DNA of 52,887 bases from CAZNDN01 sp964571815 (GCA_964571815.1 CAZNDN010000014.1:1-52887); one strand, 5' to 3'. Positions 1 through 8,014 are shown, numbered from the stretch's first letter. Notes: generated by a model not told the origin, from the sequence alone. Translations and numbers: made by a program.

Positions 1-617
1 CCCCCGGCAAGAGGATAGGGATTGAGGCCGGGCCGAGCGTCGAGCCTGCCGTCAAGCCACCCCCGTGCCGCGAACCCGTCGTAGCTCATGCCCACCACGC
101 ACCACGTATCATACGGGATTTCGGTTGCCCCGAAGCAGCCGTCCATGCAGTACCGGTATCCCGGTGAGGGTCCTCCGGTGGTGGACATGTGCCCGCACAG
201 GCAATGATCGAATCCCCACACGCCGATATTCAGGAAGAGGCCGTACTGACGCCCCCGGTTGGACTCATTCCATTGGCCCGCAATGAATTCACAATGGGTG
301 GATGCGGTCTTTTTCCTTTGAATCCATGCAACCAGCGTAACATGGCCTCCGGGGCCGTGGATATCGAGTTCAGGACACTCAGCGCGGGGTATGGACAGCC
401 ATTGCCCCTCTTCCAGCTCAAGCGCCGACCCGCCGAACGGAGCACGCCGGTCGCCGGCAACATCCAGGACGCCGCTGCGAGAGTGCAGGGTGTATGGCCG
501 CCCCTGACAGGCGGGGAAGTGATCCGAGGATTCGGTGAAATGCCAGAAGCAGACAAGACCCGGGATATCCCGAGGCTCGAAGGAGTCAAGCAGATTGTCG
601 GTAATGTTGAATGCCAT
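1..617 (-). CDS. LamG/concanavalin-like domain protein, truncated by window edge
   Basis: An uninterrupted minus-strand frame starts at the ATG at 617-615 and runs off the window start, giving 205 residues with no stop. An in-frame TAG lies seven codons upstream, so the start is well bounded. The residues read like a LamG/pentraxin-type beta-sandwich: a FWHFTE strand near the N-terminus, GGSALELEEGQWLSIP, then VTLVAWIQRK and FIAGQWNE. This layout is typical of secreted concanavalin-A-like modules that wrap a glycan or peptide. No signal peptide precedes the module, so this may be a cytoplasmic or unusual version. The C-terminal part and any catalytic domain lie outside the window. The family call is by eye; the coding call is firm. 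Confidence 0.7.
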   Translation of the reverse strand, partial: MAFNITDNLLDSFEPRDIPGLVCFWHFTESSDHFPACQGRPYTLHSRSGVLDVAGDRRAPFGGSALELEEGQWLSIPRAECPELDIHGPGGHVTLVAWIQRKKTASTHCEFIAGQWNESNRGRQYGLFLNIGVWGFDHCLCGHMSTTGGPSPGYRYCMDGCFGATEIPYDTWCVVGMSYDGFAARGWLDGRLDARPGLNPYPLAG

Positions 618-1098
618 GACGTGCTCAGCGCCTCGCTACCGAGGCCATCTCAGCCGGGTTCTCGTTCGAAGCGGTTCCTGCGCAAAGGTCTCTTCGCTCA
701 GCAATGATCGGCGCCTCGTTGACGGAAACGTGTCAGCTCAAGGCTCGCTTGTCGCGTTTCCCGGGACGACTCTTACCGTGGCTGCCCCTCCATACTTTCC
801 CTTTCCTGCTTCTTTTGTCTCCCTTACCCATGGACTTTTCTCCTTGGTCTTGAATGGTTGATTGCATTTCCTACTCAGCCTGTGATAAAATACCTGTCAG
901 ACAAGGGGTGATGCTACCCCCGAGGTTCAATGTCCGGTGCGGCCGGGGATGGCGGCAGGGTCAATCCAAGGCTCGGACCGGGCGAAAAAGGCGAGCGTTG
1001 CCGAGAGATCTATCCCTGTACACGCCCATGCTGAGCGTCGCCGAAAGACGCTGCTTGCCGGGGAATGTCGCCAGAGAACAGGTAACGTGCAGGAGTGG
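618..1098. other. Intergenic stretch, no gene recognised
   Basis: This 481-bp stretch lies between two minus-strand genes. No frame on either strand gives a convincing protein. The part from about 785 to 850 is pyrimidine-rich on the plus strand. AT-rich elements near 858-891 resemble promoter hexamers, but their spacing (20-22) is poor. No known structured RNA (RNase P, tmRNA, SRP RNA, 6S, common riboswitches) was recognised by eye. Confidence 0.5.
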
Positions 1099-1797
1099 CT
1101 ACCTGCTGAAGAGCCCGTATTTCAGAATCACGTACATTGCCCGGAGTCCGTCTCTCCATCCAACCTTTTTTCCCTCAGCGTAGGTCCGGCCCGAGTATGA
1201 GATACCCACTTCGTAGATACGGCATTCAAGACGAGCGACTTTCAGCGTGAATTCGGGTTCGAAGCCGAATCGGTTTTCGCGAAGCGTGATACGCTTCAGG
1301 ATTTCCCGCCGGAACGCCTTGTAACATACCTCCATATCGGAGAGATTCAGGTTGGAGAATATGTTGGTAAGAAGGGTGAGGAAGTGATTTCCCAGGGAGT
1401 GCCAGAAGTACAGCACGCGGTGGGTCTGTCCGCCGGCAAAGCGCGAGCCGAATACGACGTCGGCCTTCCCCTCCCTCAGCGGCGCGAGAACGCGCGGGAG
1501 GTCCGCCGGATCGTACTCCCGGTCGGCATCCTGGATCACGATTACCTCGCCCGATGCCTGTGCAAACCCCGTGCGAAGCGCGGCGCCTTTTCCTTGATTG
1601 GAATCGTGCGTGATCAGCCGGAGCCGCGGGAACGACCCGCGCAGCTCGCCGATAACTTCCGCCGTGCCGTCGGTCGATGCATCATCGACGACAACGATCT
1701 CGGTCTCACCGCCCAGGTCCACCGCCGCCACGGCCTTCACCACATCGGCAACCGTTTCTTTTTCGTTGTAGCAGGGTATCACCACCGAGAGTTTCAT
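1099..1797 (-). CDS. GT2 family glycosyltransferase, DPM1/polyprenol-phosphate type
   Basis: Product of 232 residues with a GT-A fold. The N-terminus begins directly with the nucleotide-binding strand MKLSVVIPCYNEKETV, followed by VVVDDASTDGT and the metal-binding QDADREYDP. Enzymes of this type move a sugar from UDP or GDP onto a polyprenyl phosphate at the cytoplasmic membrane face. There is no C-terminal membrane segment, so it is the short, soluble DPM1-like form. The start at 1797 matches the family N-terminus, but no Shine-Dalgarno is visible, and a scaffold gap begins nine bases upstream. It diverges from an ArnT-like transferase that uses polyprenyl-phosphate sugars. A donor-and-transferase pair for envelope glycan decoration is therefore a reasonable inference. 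Confidence 0.88.
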   Translation of the reverse strand: MKLSVVIPCYNEKETVADVVKAVAAVDLGGETEIVVVDDASTDGTAEVIGELRGSFPRLRLITHDSNQGKGAALRTGFAQASGEVIVIQDADREYDPADLPRVLAPLREGKADVVFGSRFAGGQTHRVLYFWHSLGNHFLTLLTNIFSNLNLSDMEVCYKAFRREILKRITLRENRFGFEPEFTLKVARLECRIYEVGISYSGRTYAEGKKVGWRDGLRAMYVILKYGLFSR

Positions 1798-1806
1798 TGC
1801 GGAGGA

Positions 1807-1906
1807 NNNNNNNNNNNNNNNNNNNNNNNNNNNNNNNNNNNNNNNNNNNNNNNNNNNNNNNNNNNNNNNNNNNNNNNNNNNNNNNNNNNNNNNNNNNNNN
1901 NNNNNN
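1807..1906. other. Scaffold gap of 100 N
   Basis: One hundred undetermined bases between the divergent GT2 and ArnT-like genes. Unlike the other two gaps in this window, its flanks share no sequence, so real bases are missing. The 129 bases after it, up to the ArnT-like start, probably hold part of a divergent promoter region that cannot be read fully. Confidence 0.95.
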
Positions 1907-2035
1907 TAATATGGTTTGCCCCGTGAGCGTGTGTCAAAGCGGAAAGCCTCTCGATGTATTTTCACCATGCATTGTGCTCGACACCAGGCGCCGGAGGCGC
2001 CGAAGAACGGAAGATACCTGCGAAAGCCCGCCGGC

Positions 2036-3733
2036 ATGAACCGCATCACACGACGGCTTCTCTCGGAGCACTGCAGCCCATGGCTGCACGTGGCCTTCCT
2101 GTGTCTGGTCGGCGCCTGGTTCTTCCTGCCCCTTCTCGGCTCGGTGCATCTGTTCGACTGGGACGAAGCGAATTTTGCCGAAGCCTCGCGGGAGATGATC
2201 CGAACCGGGGAGTATTTCCGGGTGCAGATCAACTACGAGCCGTTCTGGGAGAAGCCACCCCTGTTCTTCTGGTTTCAGTCGGCCTCCATGCATCTGTTCG
2301 GTATCAACGAATTTGCCGCCCGTTTCGTCAACGCCCTGTGCGGTATCGTGACCCTCGGTATCGTCTACCTCATCGGCAGGCGGCTCTACGACTACTCTTT
2401 CGGACTGCTCTGGGCGCTTTCGTTTCTCGGTTCTTTCCTTCCGCACTTCTTCTTCCGCTCCGGTGTTATCGATCCCGTGTTCAATCTGTTCATCTTCCTG
2501 GGCATCCACTTCCTTGCCCGCGCAACCGAACCGTCCGAGGAAGCGTCGGGTTCGACGCGGCCCTATGTATGGGCCGGCATTGCGGTGGGAGCGGCGGTGC
2601 TTACCAAGGGTCCGGTTGCGTTTCTCGTCACGGGGGTGTGTATTGCCGTAGTGTGGGCGCTCAGGCGTTTCAGGCCGGTATTCAGCCGCAAGGGCCTGAT
2701 CCTGTTCTGCACCGCCGTTGCGGCCGTCTCGTTTCTCTTCTACGGTGTCGAGACGATTCGTCACGGGACATGGTTTATCGAGGAGTTCCTGAAGTATCAC
2801 CTTCGACTGCTGCGGACCGGAGACGCCGGTCACGGGAGGCCGTTCTACTTCCATCCACTCGTACTGCTCTTCGGCTGTTTCCCCGCATCGTTCTTCGCCC
2901 TGCGAGGCCTGGGAAGACGAGTCTCGCGCGACCCGGTGAAAGACCATTATACCGACTGGATGGTTGTGCTTTTCTGGGTTGTGCTGATTCTGTTTTCGCT
3001 GGTCAAAACAAAAACGGTCCTGTATTCTTCACTCACTTACTTCCCCATCACGTACCTGGCGGCGTGGCATATTCACGGCGTGATTCACCGCCGGCTTGTG
3101 TGGGGATGGAAACTGAATCTGGCGGTCGGGGCCTTCGGCCTTCTCTGCGCCGTTGCGATCGCGTTGTTTCCCCCGGCACTCATGTTCGAAAAGGCGATCG
3201 CGCCGCTCATTCAGGACAAGTTCGCCCTGGCCTGCCTCGAGCGCCCCGTGCCGTGGAGCGGTCTGGAAATACTTGTCGGCCTTGGATACGGCATGGCTCT
3301 CGCGGCCGGCGTGTGGGCCATGGGCAGAGGCGGCTTTGCCCGGGGAACAACAGTGGTGCTTGCGGCAAGCGCGCTGTGTGTGCAATTGTTCATGATCGTG
3401 TTCGCGCCGAAGATGGAACACTATATCCAGCGGGGACCGATCGAATTCTACAAAAGCTTTGCCGGCAGAGATGACGCCTATATGAGACCGCTGTTCAAAA
3501 GCTATGCGTACCTGTTCTACTCCCGGGCAGGGCCCCCCATGCCTCCGGAGTCCCGAAGCAAGGAATGGCTCCTTACCGGACCGATCGACAAACCCGCCTA
3601 CTTTGTATCGAAATCCACCAGGAGGCGTAAATACCTGCGTAAGTACAACCTCGAGGAGCTTCGGACCGAGTACGGGTTCAGCTACTTCAGGCGTGATCCG
3701 CCGGCGGGAGCAGATTCGGCGTCGTCTGACTGA
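2036..3733 (+). CDS. ArnT/PMT-type membrane glycosyltransferase (GT39/GT83-like)
   Basis: Product of 565 residues with about a dozen hydrophobic segments and the signature of dolichyl/undecaprenyl-phosphate-sugar transferases. An early periplasmic-loop acid pair, DWDEANFAEASREM, is followed by YEPFWEKPPLFFW, the usual ExKPPL-type motif. The family moves a sugar (aminoarabinose, mannose or similar) from a polyprenyl carrier to lipid A or protein on the outer face of the inner membrane. The frame is open further upstream, but the ATG at 2036 sits just before the first membrane segment and is preferred; no strong ribosome site marks either start. Its 3' end overlaps the convergent PAP2 gene by 52 bases. 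The GT2 enzyme across the gap could supply the donor. The acceptor cannot be told from sequence. Confidence 0.87.
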   Translation: MNRITRRLLSEHCSPWLHVAFLCLVGAWFFLPLLGSVHLFDWDEANFAEASREMIRTGEYFRVQINYEPFWEKPPLFFWFQSASMHLFGINEFAARFVNALCGIVTLGIVYLIGRRLYDYSFGLLWALSFLGSFLPHFFFRSGVIDPVFNLFIFLGIHFLARATEPSEEASGSTRPYVWAGIAVGAAVLTKGPVAFLVTGVCIAVVWALRRFRPVFSRKGLILFCTAVAAVSFLFYGVETIRHGTWFIEEFLKYHLRLLRTGDAGHGRPFYFHPLVLLFGCFPASFFALRGLGRRVSRDPVKDHYTDWMVVLFWVVLILFSLVKTKTVLYSSLTYFPITYLAAWHIHGVIHRRLVWGWKLNLAVGAFGLLCAVAIALFPPALMFEKAIAPLIQDKFALACLERPVPWSGLEILVGLGYGMALAAGVWAMGRGGFARGTTVVLAASALCVQLFMIVFAPKMEHYIQRGPIEFYKSFAGRDDAYMRPLFKSYAYLFYSRAGPPMPPESRSKEWLLTGPIDKPAYFVSKSTRRRKYLRKYNLEELRTEYGFSYFRRDPPAGADSASSD

Positions 3734-4344
3734 GACGAGCCGGAGCGGCTGAGCCGGGCCACGACATACAACCCGCCGTACATCAGCGCCGAGGTCATTG
3801 CAACGCCGAGAATTGCACCACCCAGGACATCCAGGGGAAAATGGATACCCATGTAGATGCGGGAATAGCCCACGGCGGCCGCGGGAGCAAAAACCGTCCA
3901 AAACCATCCGCCCGGAAGGATGGCGAGTACTGCCGCCGCCGAAAATGCGGTGTTCGTGTGACCCGAGGGAAACGAACGTGTCTTCAGCTTTCTGCCCACC
4001 ACATGAAGCTGTTTTCCGCAGGCCGTCGCTGTTTGGGAGGAGACACCCGGAGTGCCCCCGCCTGCTTCCGCGAAGTATTTCGGCGGTCGTGGTCTGCGTA
4101 CCGCATCCTTGATCGCCCTGTTCACCAGTCCACTGCCGGTCATGGCCAGCGTGGCGACCGCTAGTACCGGAACCAGGCGCCGGCGGGGCACCCGCCACAC
4201 CACGATCCCCACCAGGATCGGGGTCACCGTCCACCCGCTGCCCAGTTGCGTGATAATCAGAAATACCGTGTCGCCCACCGGGTGATGAGCGCCGTTGATA
4301 AGGCAAAACAGGGAAATATCGAGGTCAAGAAGAAACTCGAGCAT
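3682..4344 (-). CDS. PAP2-family membrane phosphatase
   Basis: Product of 220 residues with several membrane segments and all three acid-phosphatase motifs: KX6RP at residues 79-87 (KDAVRRPRP), PSGHT at 126-130, and SRX5HX3D at 161-172 (SRIYMGIHFPLD). The family cleaves lipid phosphates such as undecaprenyl diphosphate, phosphatidylglycerophosphate or lipid A 1-phosphate. Motifs 1 and 2 are separated by an unusual 40-residue loop holding a cysteine (C109). The gene is convergent with, and overlaps, the ArnT-like gene, so it is not in the same transcript. A role in recycling or trimming lipid carriers used by the neighbouring glycosyltransferases is inferred. LpxE-like and BacA-substitute roles are both possible. 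Confidence 0.88.
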   Translation of the reverse strand: MLEFLLDLDISLFCLINGAHHPVGDTVFLIITQLGSGWTVTPILVGIVVWRVPRRRLVPVLAVATLAMTGSGLVNRAIKDAVRRPRPPKYFAEAGGGTPGVSSQTATACGKQLHVVGRKLKTRSFPSGHTNTAFSAAAVLAILPGGWFWTVFAPAAAVGYSRIYMGIHFPLDVLGGAILGVAMTSALMYGGLYVVARLSRSGSSQSDDAESAPAGGSRLK

Positions 4345-4463
4345 GCGTACATCCCGCCGGCGAAAAGGAATTCATATTAGGCATCCACTGCCGGAAAATA
4401 ACACCCGTCCGCTTCCTTATTCATCCCCCCTCCGCCCGGCGGTGACTCTCGCCGCGGTCGTCG

Positions 4464-4492
4464 TTGCATCGGCCCGACCACGTTGATATAAT
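4464..4492 (+). promoter_or_regulatory. Sigma70-type promoter for the STAS pair
   Basis: TTGCAT (4464-4469) and a perfect TATAAT (4487-4492) are separated by exactly 17 bases, 54 bases before the first STAS start. It is one of the best housekeeping-type promoter matches in the window. Confidence 0.75.
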
Positions 4493-4545
4493 AAGGTGCG
4501 GGATACAGCAAGTGTGCCCGGGAGTCGAAGCAGGGGTTTGAACCA

Positions 4546-4887
4546 ATGGATCTCTCCATCCAGAAAGACTCGTTGTACGGTATTCCCCGCCTCCGTATCG
4601 AGGGGATGCTCATGGATCATTCGGTCTTCTGGTTCTCGCGGGAGCTGAAGGCGCTGTGCGGGAGCGACGCGCCGAAAGTGATTGTGGAGCTGACCGATAC
4701 GGAGTTCGTCGACAGCCACGGCTTGGGGATGCTGGTGTACCATCACAATGAACTCTCGCGGCAGGGACGGAAGCTGATCGTGCTTAACGCGAACAAGGAT
4801 CCGGAGTCCTACATTCGGGGACTGTTCAACACATCGGGACTTGAGAGGGTCCTTACGGTGGCGGCACGTCCGGAGGATGTTCTCTGA
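4546..4887 (+). CDS. STAS-domain protein, anti-anti-sigma-like (first of a tandem pair)
   Basis: Product of 113 residues, essentially one STAS domain as in SpoIIAA/RsbV. The conserved strand-loop reads VELTDTEFVDSHGLGMLVY. The first serine of the usual DSSG, the one phosphorylated in SpoIIAA, is kept, while the second is histidine. Such proteins bind and neutralise anti-sigma kinases, switched by that phosphorylation. No kinase, phosphatase or sigma factor lies nearby, so the partner is encoded elsewhere. The gene follows a strong promoter and is followed after 38 bases by a paralogue, implying one transcript. Residues NANKDPESYIRGLFN match NGSNDPESYISRLIE in the second copy, so the pair arose by duplication. 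Confidence 0.9.
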   Translation: MDLSIQKDSLYGIPRLRIEGMLMDHSVFWFSRELKALCGSDAPKVIVELTDTEFVDSHGLGMLVYHHNELSRQGRKLIVLNANKDPESYIRGLFNTSGLERVLTVAARPEDVL

Positions 4888-4925
4888 AAAGGCGGAGGCC
4901 CGCTATTCACGAAGGAGGATAGGCA

Positions 4926-5270
4926 ATGTCGTTCGGTATTGAAATCAAGGACCATGACGGTTGTCCCTTGCTGCAGCTTTCGGGCAGGGTACGCGGCGAA
5001 GGTGACGACAAGCTGCAGGAGACCCTCGAATCGATGCTCGAAAAGCCCGGCGACAAGGTGATCGTCGATCTGACCACCGCCGACTATATCGACAGCCACG
5101 GCCTGGGAGTAATCATTTACTACCACAAGGTTCTCCAGAACCACGAGCGCAAACTGGTGCTGCTCAACGGGAGTAACGACCCGGAATCGTATATTTCCCG
5201 GCTGATTGAGATCACGAATCTGGACAAAGTGTTGAAGGTCGCCGATACGTTGGAGGAGGCGGCGGGCTGA
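4926..5270 (+). CDS. STAS-domain protein, anti-anti-sigma-like (second of a tandem pair)
   Basis: Product of 114 residues, one STAS domain, starting at an ATG preceded by a strong AAGGAGG site. It carries YIDSHGLGVIIYYHK, the same DSHG variant as the gene before it, and shares the downstream DPESYI segment. Two near-identical single-domain STAS proteins in one operon suggest that they compete for one kinase, or answer two kinases. Sequence cannot choose between these. A hairpin overlapping the stop codon probably ends the transcript. Confidence 0.9.
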   Translation: MSFGIEIKDHDGCPLLQLSGRVRGEGDDKLQETLESMLEKPGDKVIVDLTTADYIDSHGLGVIIYYHKVLQNHERKLVLLNGSNDPESYISRLIEITNLDKVLKVADTLEEAAG

Positions 5271-5301
5271 GGACCGATCGAGCCCGCCGCGCCGCGCTTT
5301 T
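5259..5301 (+). terminator. Hairpin terminator after the STAS pair
   Basis: A perfect 10-bp inverted repeat (5259-5268 with 5281-5290, loop of 12) overlaps the stop codon and is followed by a short T run at 5298-5301. It lies just before the end of the convergent gene. The T run is short and offset, so termination efficiency is uncertain. Confidence 0.5.
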
Positions 5302-5309
5302 GAATGGAC

Positions 5310-6023
5310 TCAATCGTCTCCGGGCTCCGGGAAAGGACGAAAGAACTCCTCGATTTCCTCCCACCAGTCGCTTACGATCGACAGCGTTACCGCCGTGGCG
5401 AAACAGTCAAGGCGGATCAGTGAATTGACATTGGCCTCGCCACGCTTCACCGAAACAATACGTCTGGAAAAGCCCTGATTGACGGTTTTGACTTCGGAGT
5501 AGATCTTCACCAGCTTCTTGAGCTGCCAGTCGGGTCGAGCCCCCCTTTTTTGCAGGAAGTACTGTGCCAGCAGATACATCGAAACCGCACGGTAGGTGGT
5601 TTCCCGGGGGGTGGCAAACGGAAGGTGGGTGTGGGCCATGGGGCGAAGTCTGTCCATTATCGGGCAGCCGCTGGTGACCATGATAAGACCGATGAGCGAA
5701 CTCAGACCGCTTTGGAGCGGAACATGCTTGCGGTACTCACGCTCGTCGGTTATCACCGTGACATCGGCCGAAAGGCTTGAGTCGAATGTGCTGAATGCGC
5801 GCGCCACGGATGCGATGTTGACTGCAATCGGACAGTATTCGTACTTCGACTCGTTGAGAGGGCAGATCGAACACCGGCAAAACGTGAGCCGGGTCCATGA
5901 AGGGCGATGCTCCCCGGTGGATATTCTATACTGAAGCGTTCTGCCGTCAAGTACGACCGCGAACTCCCGGGAATCCCCACCGGGAAGAGCGAATCGATAG
6001 GTGATTGTTTTCGTCTCGTCCAT
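5310..6023 (-). CDS. Conserved protein with CxCxxC motif (DUF6901-like)
   Basis: Product of 237 residues. A cysteine cluster, FCRCSICPL (C49, C51, C54) with C64 in EYCPIAVN, is followed by a conserved-looking block SGCPIMDRLRPMAHTHLPF near the middle and an amphipathic segment MYLLAQYFLQKRG. The cysteines could bind zinc or an iron-sulfur cluster. The pattern recalls the uncharacterised DUF6901 family, from memory only. The start at 6023 is chosen because GGGGAAG lies seven bases upstream; an ATG 18 bases earlier lacks a site. It follows the uronate-isomerase-like gene by 32 bases on the same strand, so they are probably co-transcribed. No function is known to me. Confidence 0.7.
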   Translation of the reverse strand: MDETKTITYRFALPGGDSREFAVVLDGRTLQYRISTGEHRPSWTRLTFCRCSICPLNESKYEYCPIAVNIASVARAFSTFDSSLSADVTVITDEREYRKHVPLQSGLSSLIGLIMVTSGCPIMDRLRPMAHTHLPFATPRETTYRAVSMYLLAQYFLQKRGARPDWQLKKLVKIYSEVKTVNQGFSRRIVSVKRGEANVNSLIRLDCFATAVTLSIVSDWWEEIEEFFRPFPEPGDD

Positions 6024-6055
6024 GCCGTAACTTCCCCGCACCCGCGGCGCCGGGT

Positions 6056-7372
6056 TTAGACCGCCGCCGAGGCGTGGGCCGGCGTTTCCACGCTTTCACG
6101 AGGCAGAAACAGCCTTCGGGGTGTATGAAACAGAATGTTCCAGGCAAGGCTCACGGCCTGCTCTTCCGTGCAGTCCCCGTTGCGCAGCTTCTCGTGCAGA
6201 ACATCGGCGAGCACCTCCCGCACGATACACAACCGCGCGTAGATCCATTCCGCACACCATCCGTCACTGAAAAATCCGACCAGTCGGCTTGCGGGAACCA
6301 TCTCAAGCCTCCTTCGCCACCCGGCCGTCATCACCGAGCGGTAGAACCCGTGCCACCAGAAGTTGCTCAGAGAAAAATTGTCGTAGGCGATACACAGCGA
6401 ACACAACGTCGGCTCATCGTTTTCACATCCGTTGAGGATATTGAAATGCAGGTCCGGGTACTCGGCGCAGAGGTAGCCCATGGTGGAAGCGAATGACGGG
6501 ACGGAACGCACTACCGGGTGCGGGACCGACCCGGAAAGAAACTGAATCCCGTACACGATCTGGAACATGGACGCGCGCCCACGGATCGCATCACAGTATG
6601 CCCTGACATGGGCTCCCTCCAGCAGGGCGATCTCCTTCTCCGTGAGTTTCTCACCCCTCTTGCAGCGGAGCAGAAGAGCGTCGATGTCCGAGTCCTCCAT
6701 CGGAGTGAAATCGGCGTTTGATGAAATCCACGCAACAAGCGCTTCCTTGTCTTTCCAGTCAAACGAATGGAAGTACTTCGCCACCCCTTTGCGCAGGTCG
6801 GCCGCCGAAGCTATCTCCATGCCCGCCGCCTTCTCAGTGTCGGCCAGGCGGACCGCCGACGGACGATACTCGTGGGTCCCCGATCCGGGTGTGGCCTCAA
6901 TCGTGAAGCGTATACCGGGGTCTTCGGCCCCGGGCGGCAGAGCAGAGACCTCGATACGGCTGGAGACCACCCGCACGATACCGGCCTTGCTGAGAATCTC
7001 CCGTCCCCACTCCTGGTTGCCCTGATGCGACTCGAATGCATTCACAAGTCGTGGGAAGCTCGATTCGGTAATCGGCTCATCAAATTCGTACAGGTCGCGA
7101 AAAATCCTTCGGAGCATGCCGCCGAACCCGGTCGCGGCCACCGCCGGCCAGCGCTTGACCCACTCCTTTTCGAATACCTCGCGCTGTTCGGTACGCTTCC
7201 CGCCGTACAGAAGCTCTTCGGGGATCCCACTGCTCCGAAAGGGATAGGTCAACATGTGATAGCCGATAAGCATATCGATATGCGAGGCGGCCATCTGGTC
7301 CCGATCCAGATGACTGTGCGCGTCAATGACCGGTATCCGCTGAATCTCTTCAAGAAGTGTTTCCCGTTGCAT
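6056..7372 (-). CDS. Amidohydrolase-fold protein related to uronate isomerase
   Basis: Product of 438 residues, a TIM-barrel hydrolase-like protein. The first strand carries VIDAHSHLDRDQ (H19 and H21 as the metal-binding HxH). Towards the C-terminus, FWWHGFYRS and RLVGFFSDGWCAEW resemble segments of glucuronate/galacturonate isomerase (UxaC), where the second reads DSRSF. True UxaC isomerises glucuronate to fructuronate. Here the length is similar, but the C-terminal signature has diverged and no other uronate genes are present, so the substrate is open. The ATG at 7372 has GGGAGGAG eight bases upstream. A promoter sits about 180 bases upstream, and a cysteine-motif gene follows in the same direction. 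Confidence 0.68.
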   Translation of the reverse strand: MQRETLLEEIQRIPVIDAHSHLDRDQMAASHIDMLIGYHMLTYPFRSSGIPEELLYGGKRTEQREVFEKEWVKRWPAVAATGFGGMLRRIFRDLYEFDEPITESSFPRLVNAFESHQGNQEWGREILSKAGIVRVVSSRIEVSALPPGAEDPGIRFTIEATPGSGTHEYRPSAVRLADTEKAAGMEIASAADLRKGVAKYFHSFDWKDKEALVAWISSNADFTPMEDSDIDALLLRCKRGEKLTEKEIALLEGAHVRAYCDAIRGRASMFQIVYGIQFLSGSVPHPVVRSVPSFASTMGYLCAEYPDLHFNILNGCENDEPTLCSLCIAYDNFSLSNFWWHGFYRSVMTAGWRRRLEMVPASRLVGFFSDGWCAEWIYARLCIVREVLADVLHEKLRNGDCTEEQAVSLAWNILFHTPRRLFLPRESVETPAHASAAV

Positions 7373-7549
7373 CCCGTCTTCTCCTCCCTGCCTCACATCC
7401 GGCGTTTCGCCGTGGGCATTCGTAGTTCAAAGTTGCCGGCGAAGGTACAAACCCATCCACATGGCTTCCCTGCCCATGCCGAGCTGCATCAACGGTGCGG
7501 CGTGAGCATCATTTCCGCGCCGACACCGCGCGCGGGTGAAGTGACGTAC

Positions 7550-7578
7550 AAAATATAAAGACGCCGCTTTGCTCACAA
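7550..7578 (-). promoter_or_regulatory. Promoter for the uronate-isomerase-like gene
   Basis: On the minus strand, TTGTGA (7578-7573) and TATTTT (7555-7550) are separated by 17 bases. This lies about 180 bases upstream of the start at 7372, the only AT-rich spot in the leader. Confidence 0.5.
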
Positions 7579-7673
7579 ACCGGCAGCGTGGAGGAGGGGT
7601 AGCACAGGCCGGAGCCAGGTGCGGATTCCAAGGGGCAAAGAACAGAAATCGGTCGAGCGGCCGCAGTCCGCGG

Positions 7674-7716
7674 CGCAGGCGTGCGCGCGGCATGTAGTGG
7701 CGCGCGCACGCCTGCG
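7674..7716. repeat. Perfect 16-bp inverted repeat (long hairpin)
   Basis: Positions 7674-7689 are perfectly complementary to 7701-7716 around an 11-base loop. The stem is alternating purine-pyrimidine and very GC-rich. No T run follows, so it is not a simple terminator. It could be a REP-like element, a protein-binding palindrome or part of a structured RNA. Confidence 0.85.
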
Positions 7717-7928
7717 GGGCGGGAGGAAGGCGGCAGTAAAGCCGTCTTCGTTCCCCCAACGCGAAAGTTCGCCGCGCCGGGGAGGTGCAGCCTGTCCGGC
7801 GCAGTCCCGCGGGGGTGTGAGGAAGCGTGAAGGAGCAGCGCAGCAGAGGGCGAAGGGCAGAGCGCACTCCCGGAGACCCGAGGGACGGGCTTCCCGGGAC
7901 CGGGCTTTGCCCCCCCCGCGGCCCGGTT

Positions 7929-7954
7929 CCCGCCCGGCGCGGGTTTATTATTTT
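7929..7954 (+). terminator. Terminator-like hairpin with T-rich tail
   Basis: CCCGC (7929-7933) pairs with GCGGG (7939-7943) around a five-base loop and runs into TTTATTATTTT. The stem is short. It would end any plus-strand RNA made from the structured region before yggS. Confidence 0.4.
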
Positions 7955-8014
7955 ACTGTACTGTTTGTTTGTGTCGCGCCGAGTCGGGCATATCACCATT
8001 GTACCGGACTTCTT

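Larger units (their letters stand above)
7373..8014. other. Hairpin-rich GC-rich intergenic region, no protein gene seen
   Basis: These 642 bases separate divergent genes. Apart from a minus-strand promoter (7550-7578), the stretch from about 7570 to 7954 holds consecutive plus-strand hairpins: a 16-bp perfect stem (7674-7716), a 9-bp stem with one G-U pair and an AGUAAA loop (7726-7734 with 7741-7749), a small stem with an AAGU loop (7761-7764 with 7769-7772), and a terminator-like stem with T-rich tail (7929-7954). No conserved motif of RNase P RNA, tmRNA or SRP RNA was found. Candidates are an unrecognised structured RNA, a long yggS leader, or a decayed mobile repeat. Confidence 0.5.

Noticed and set aside
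7570..7954. RNase P RNA, tmRNA or SRP RNA in the structured region
   Set aside because: None of the conserved core sequences of these RNAs could be found on either strand.
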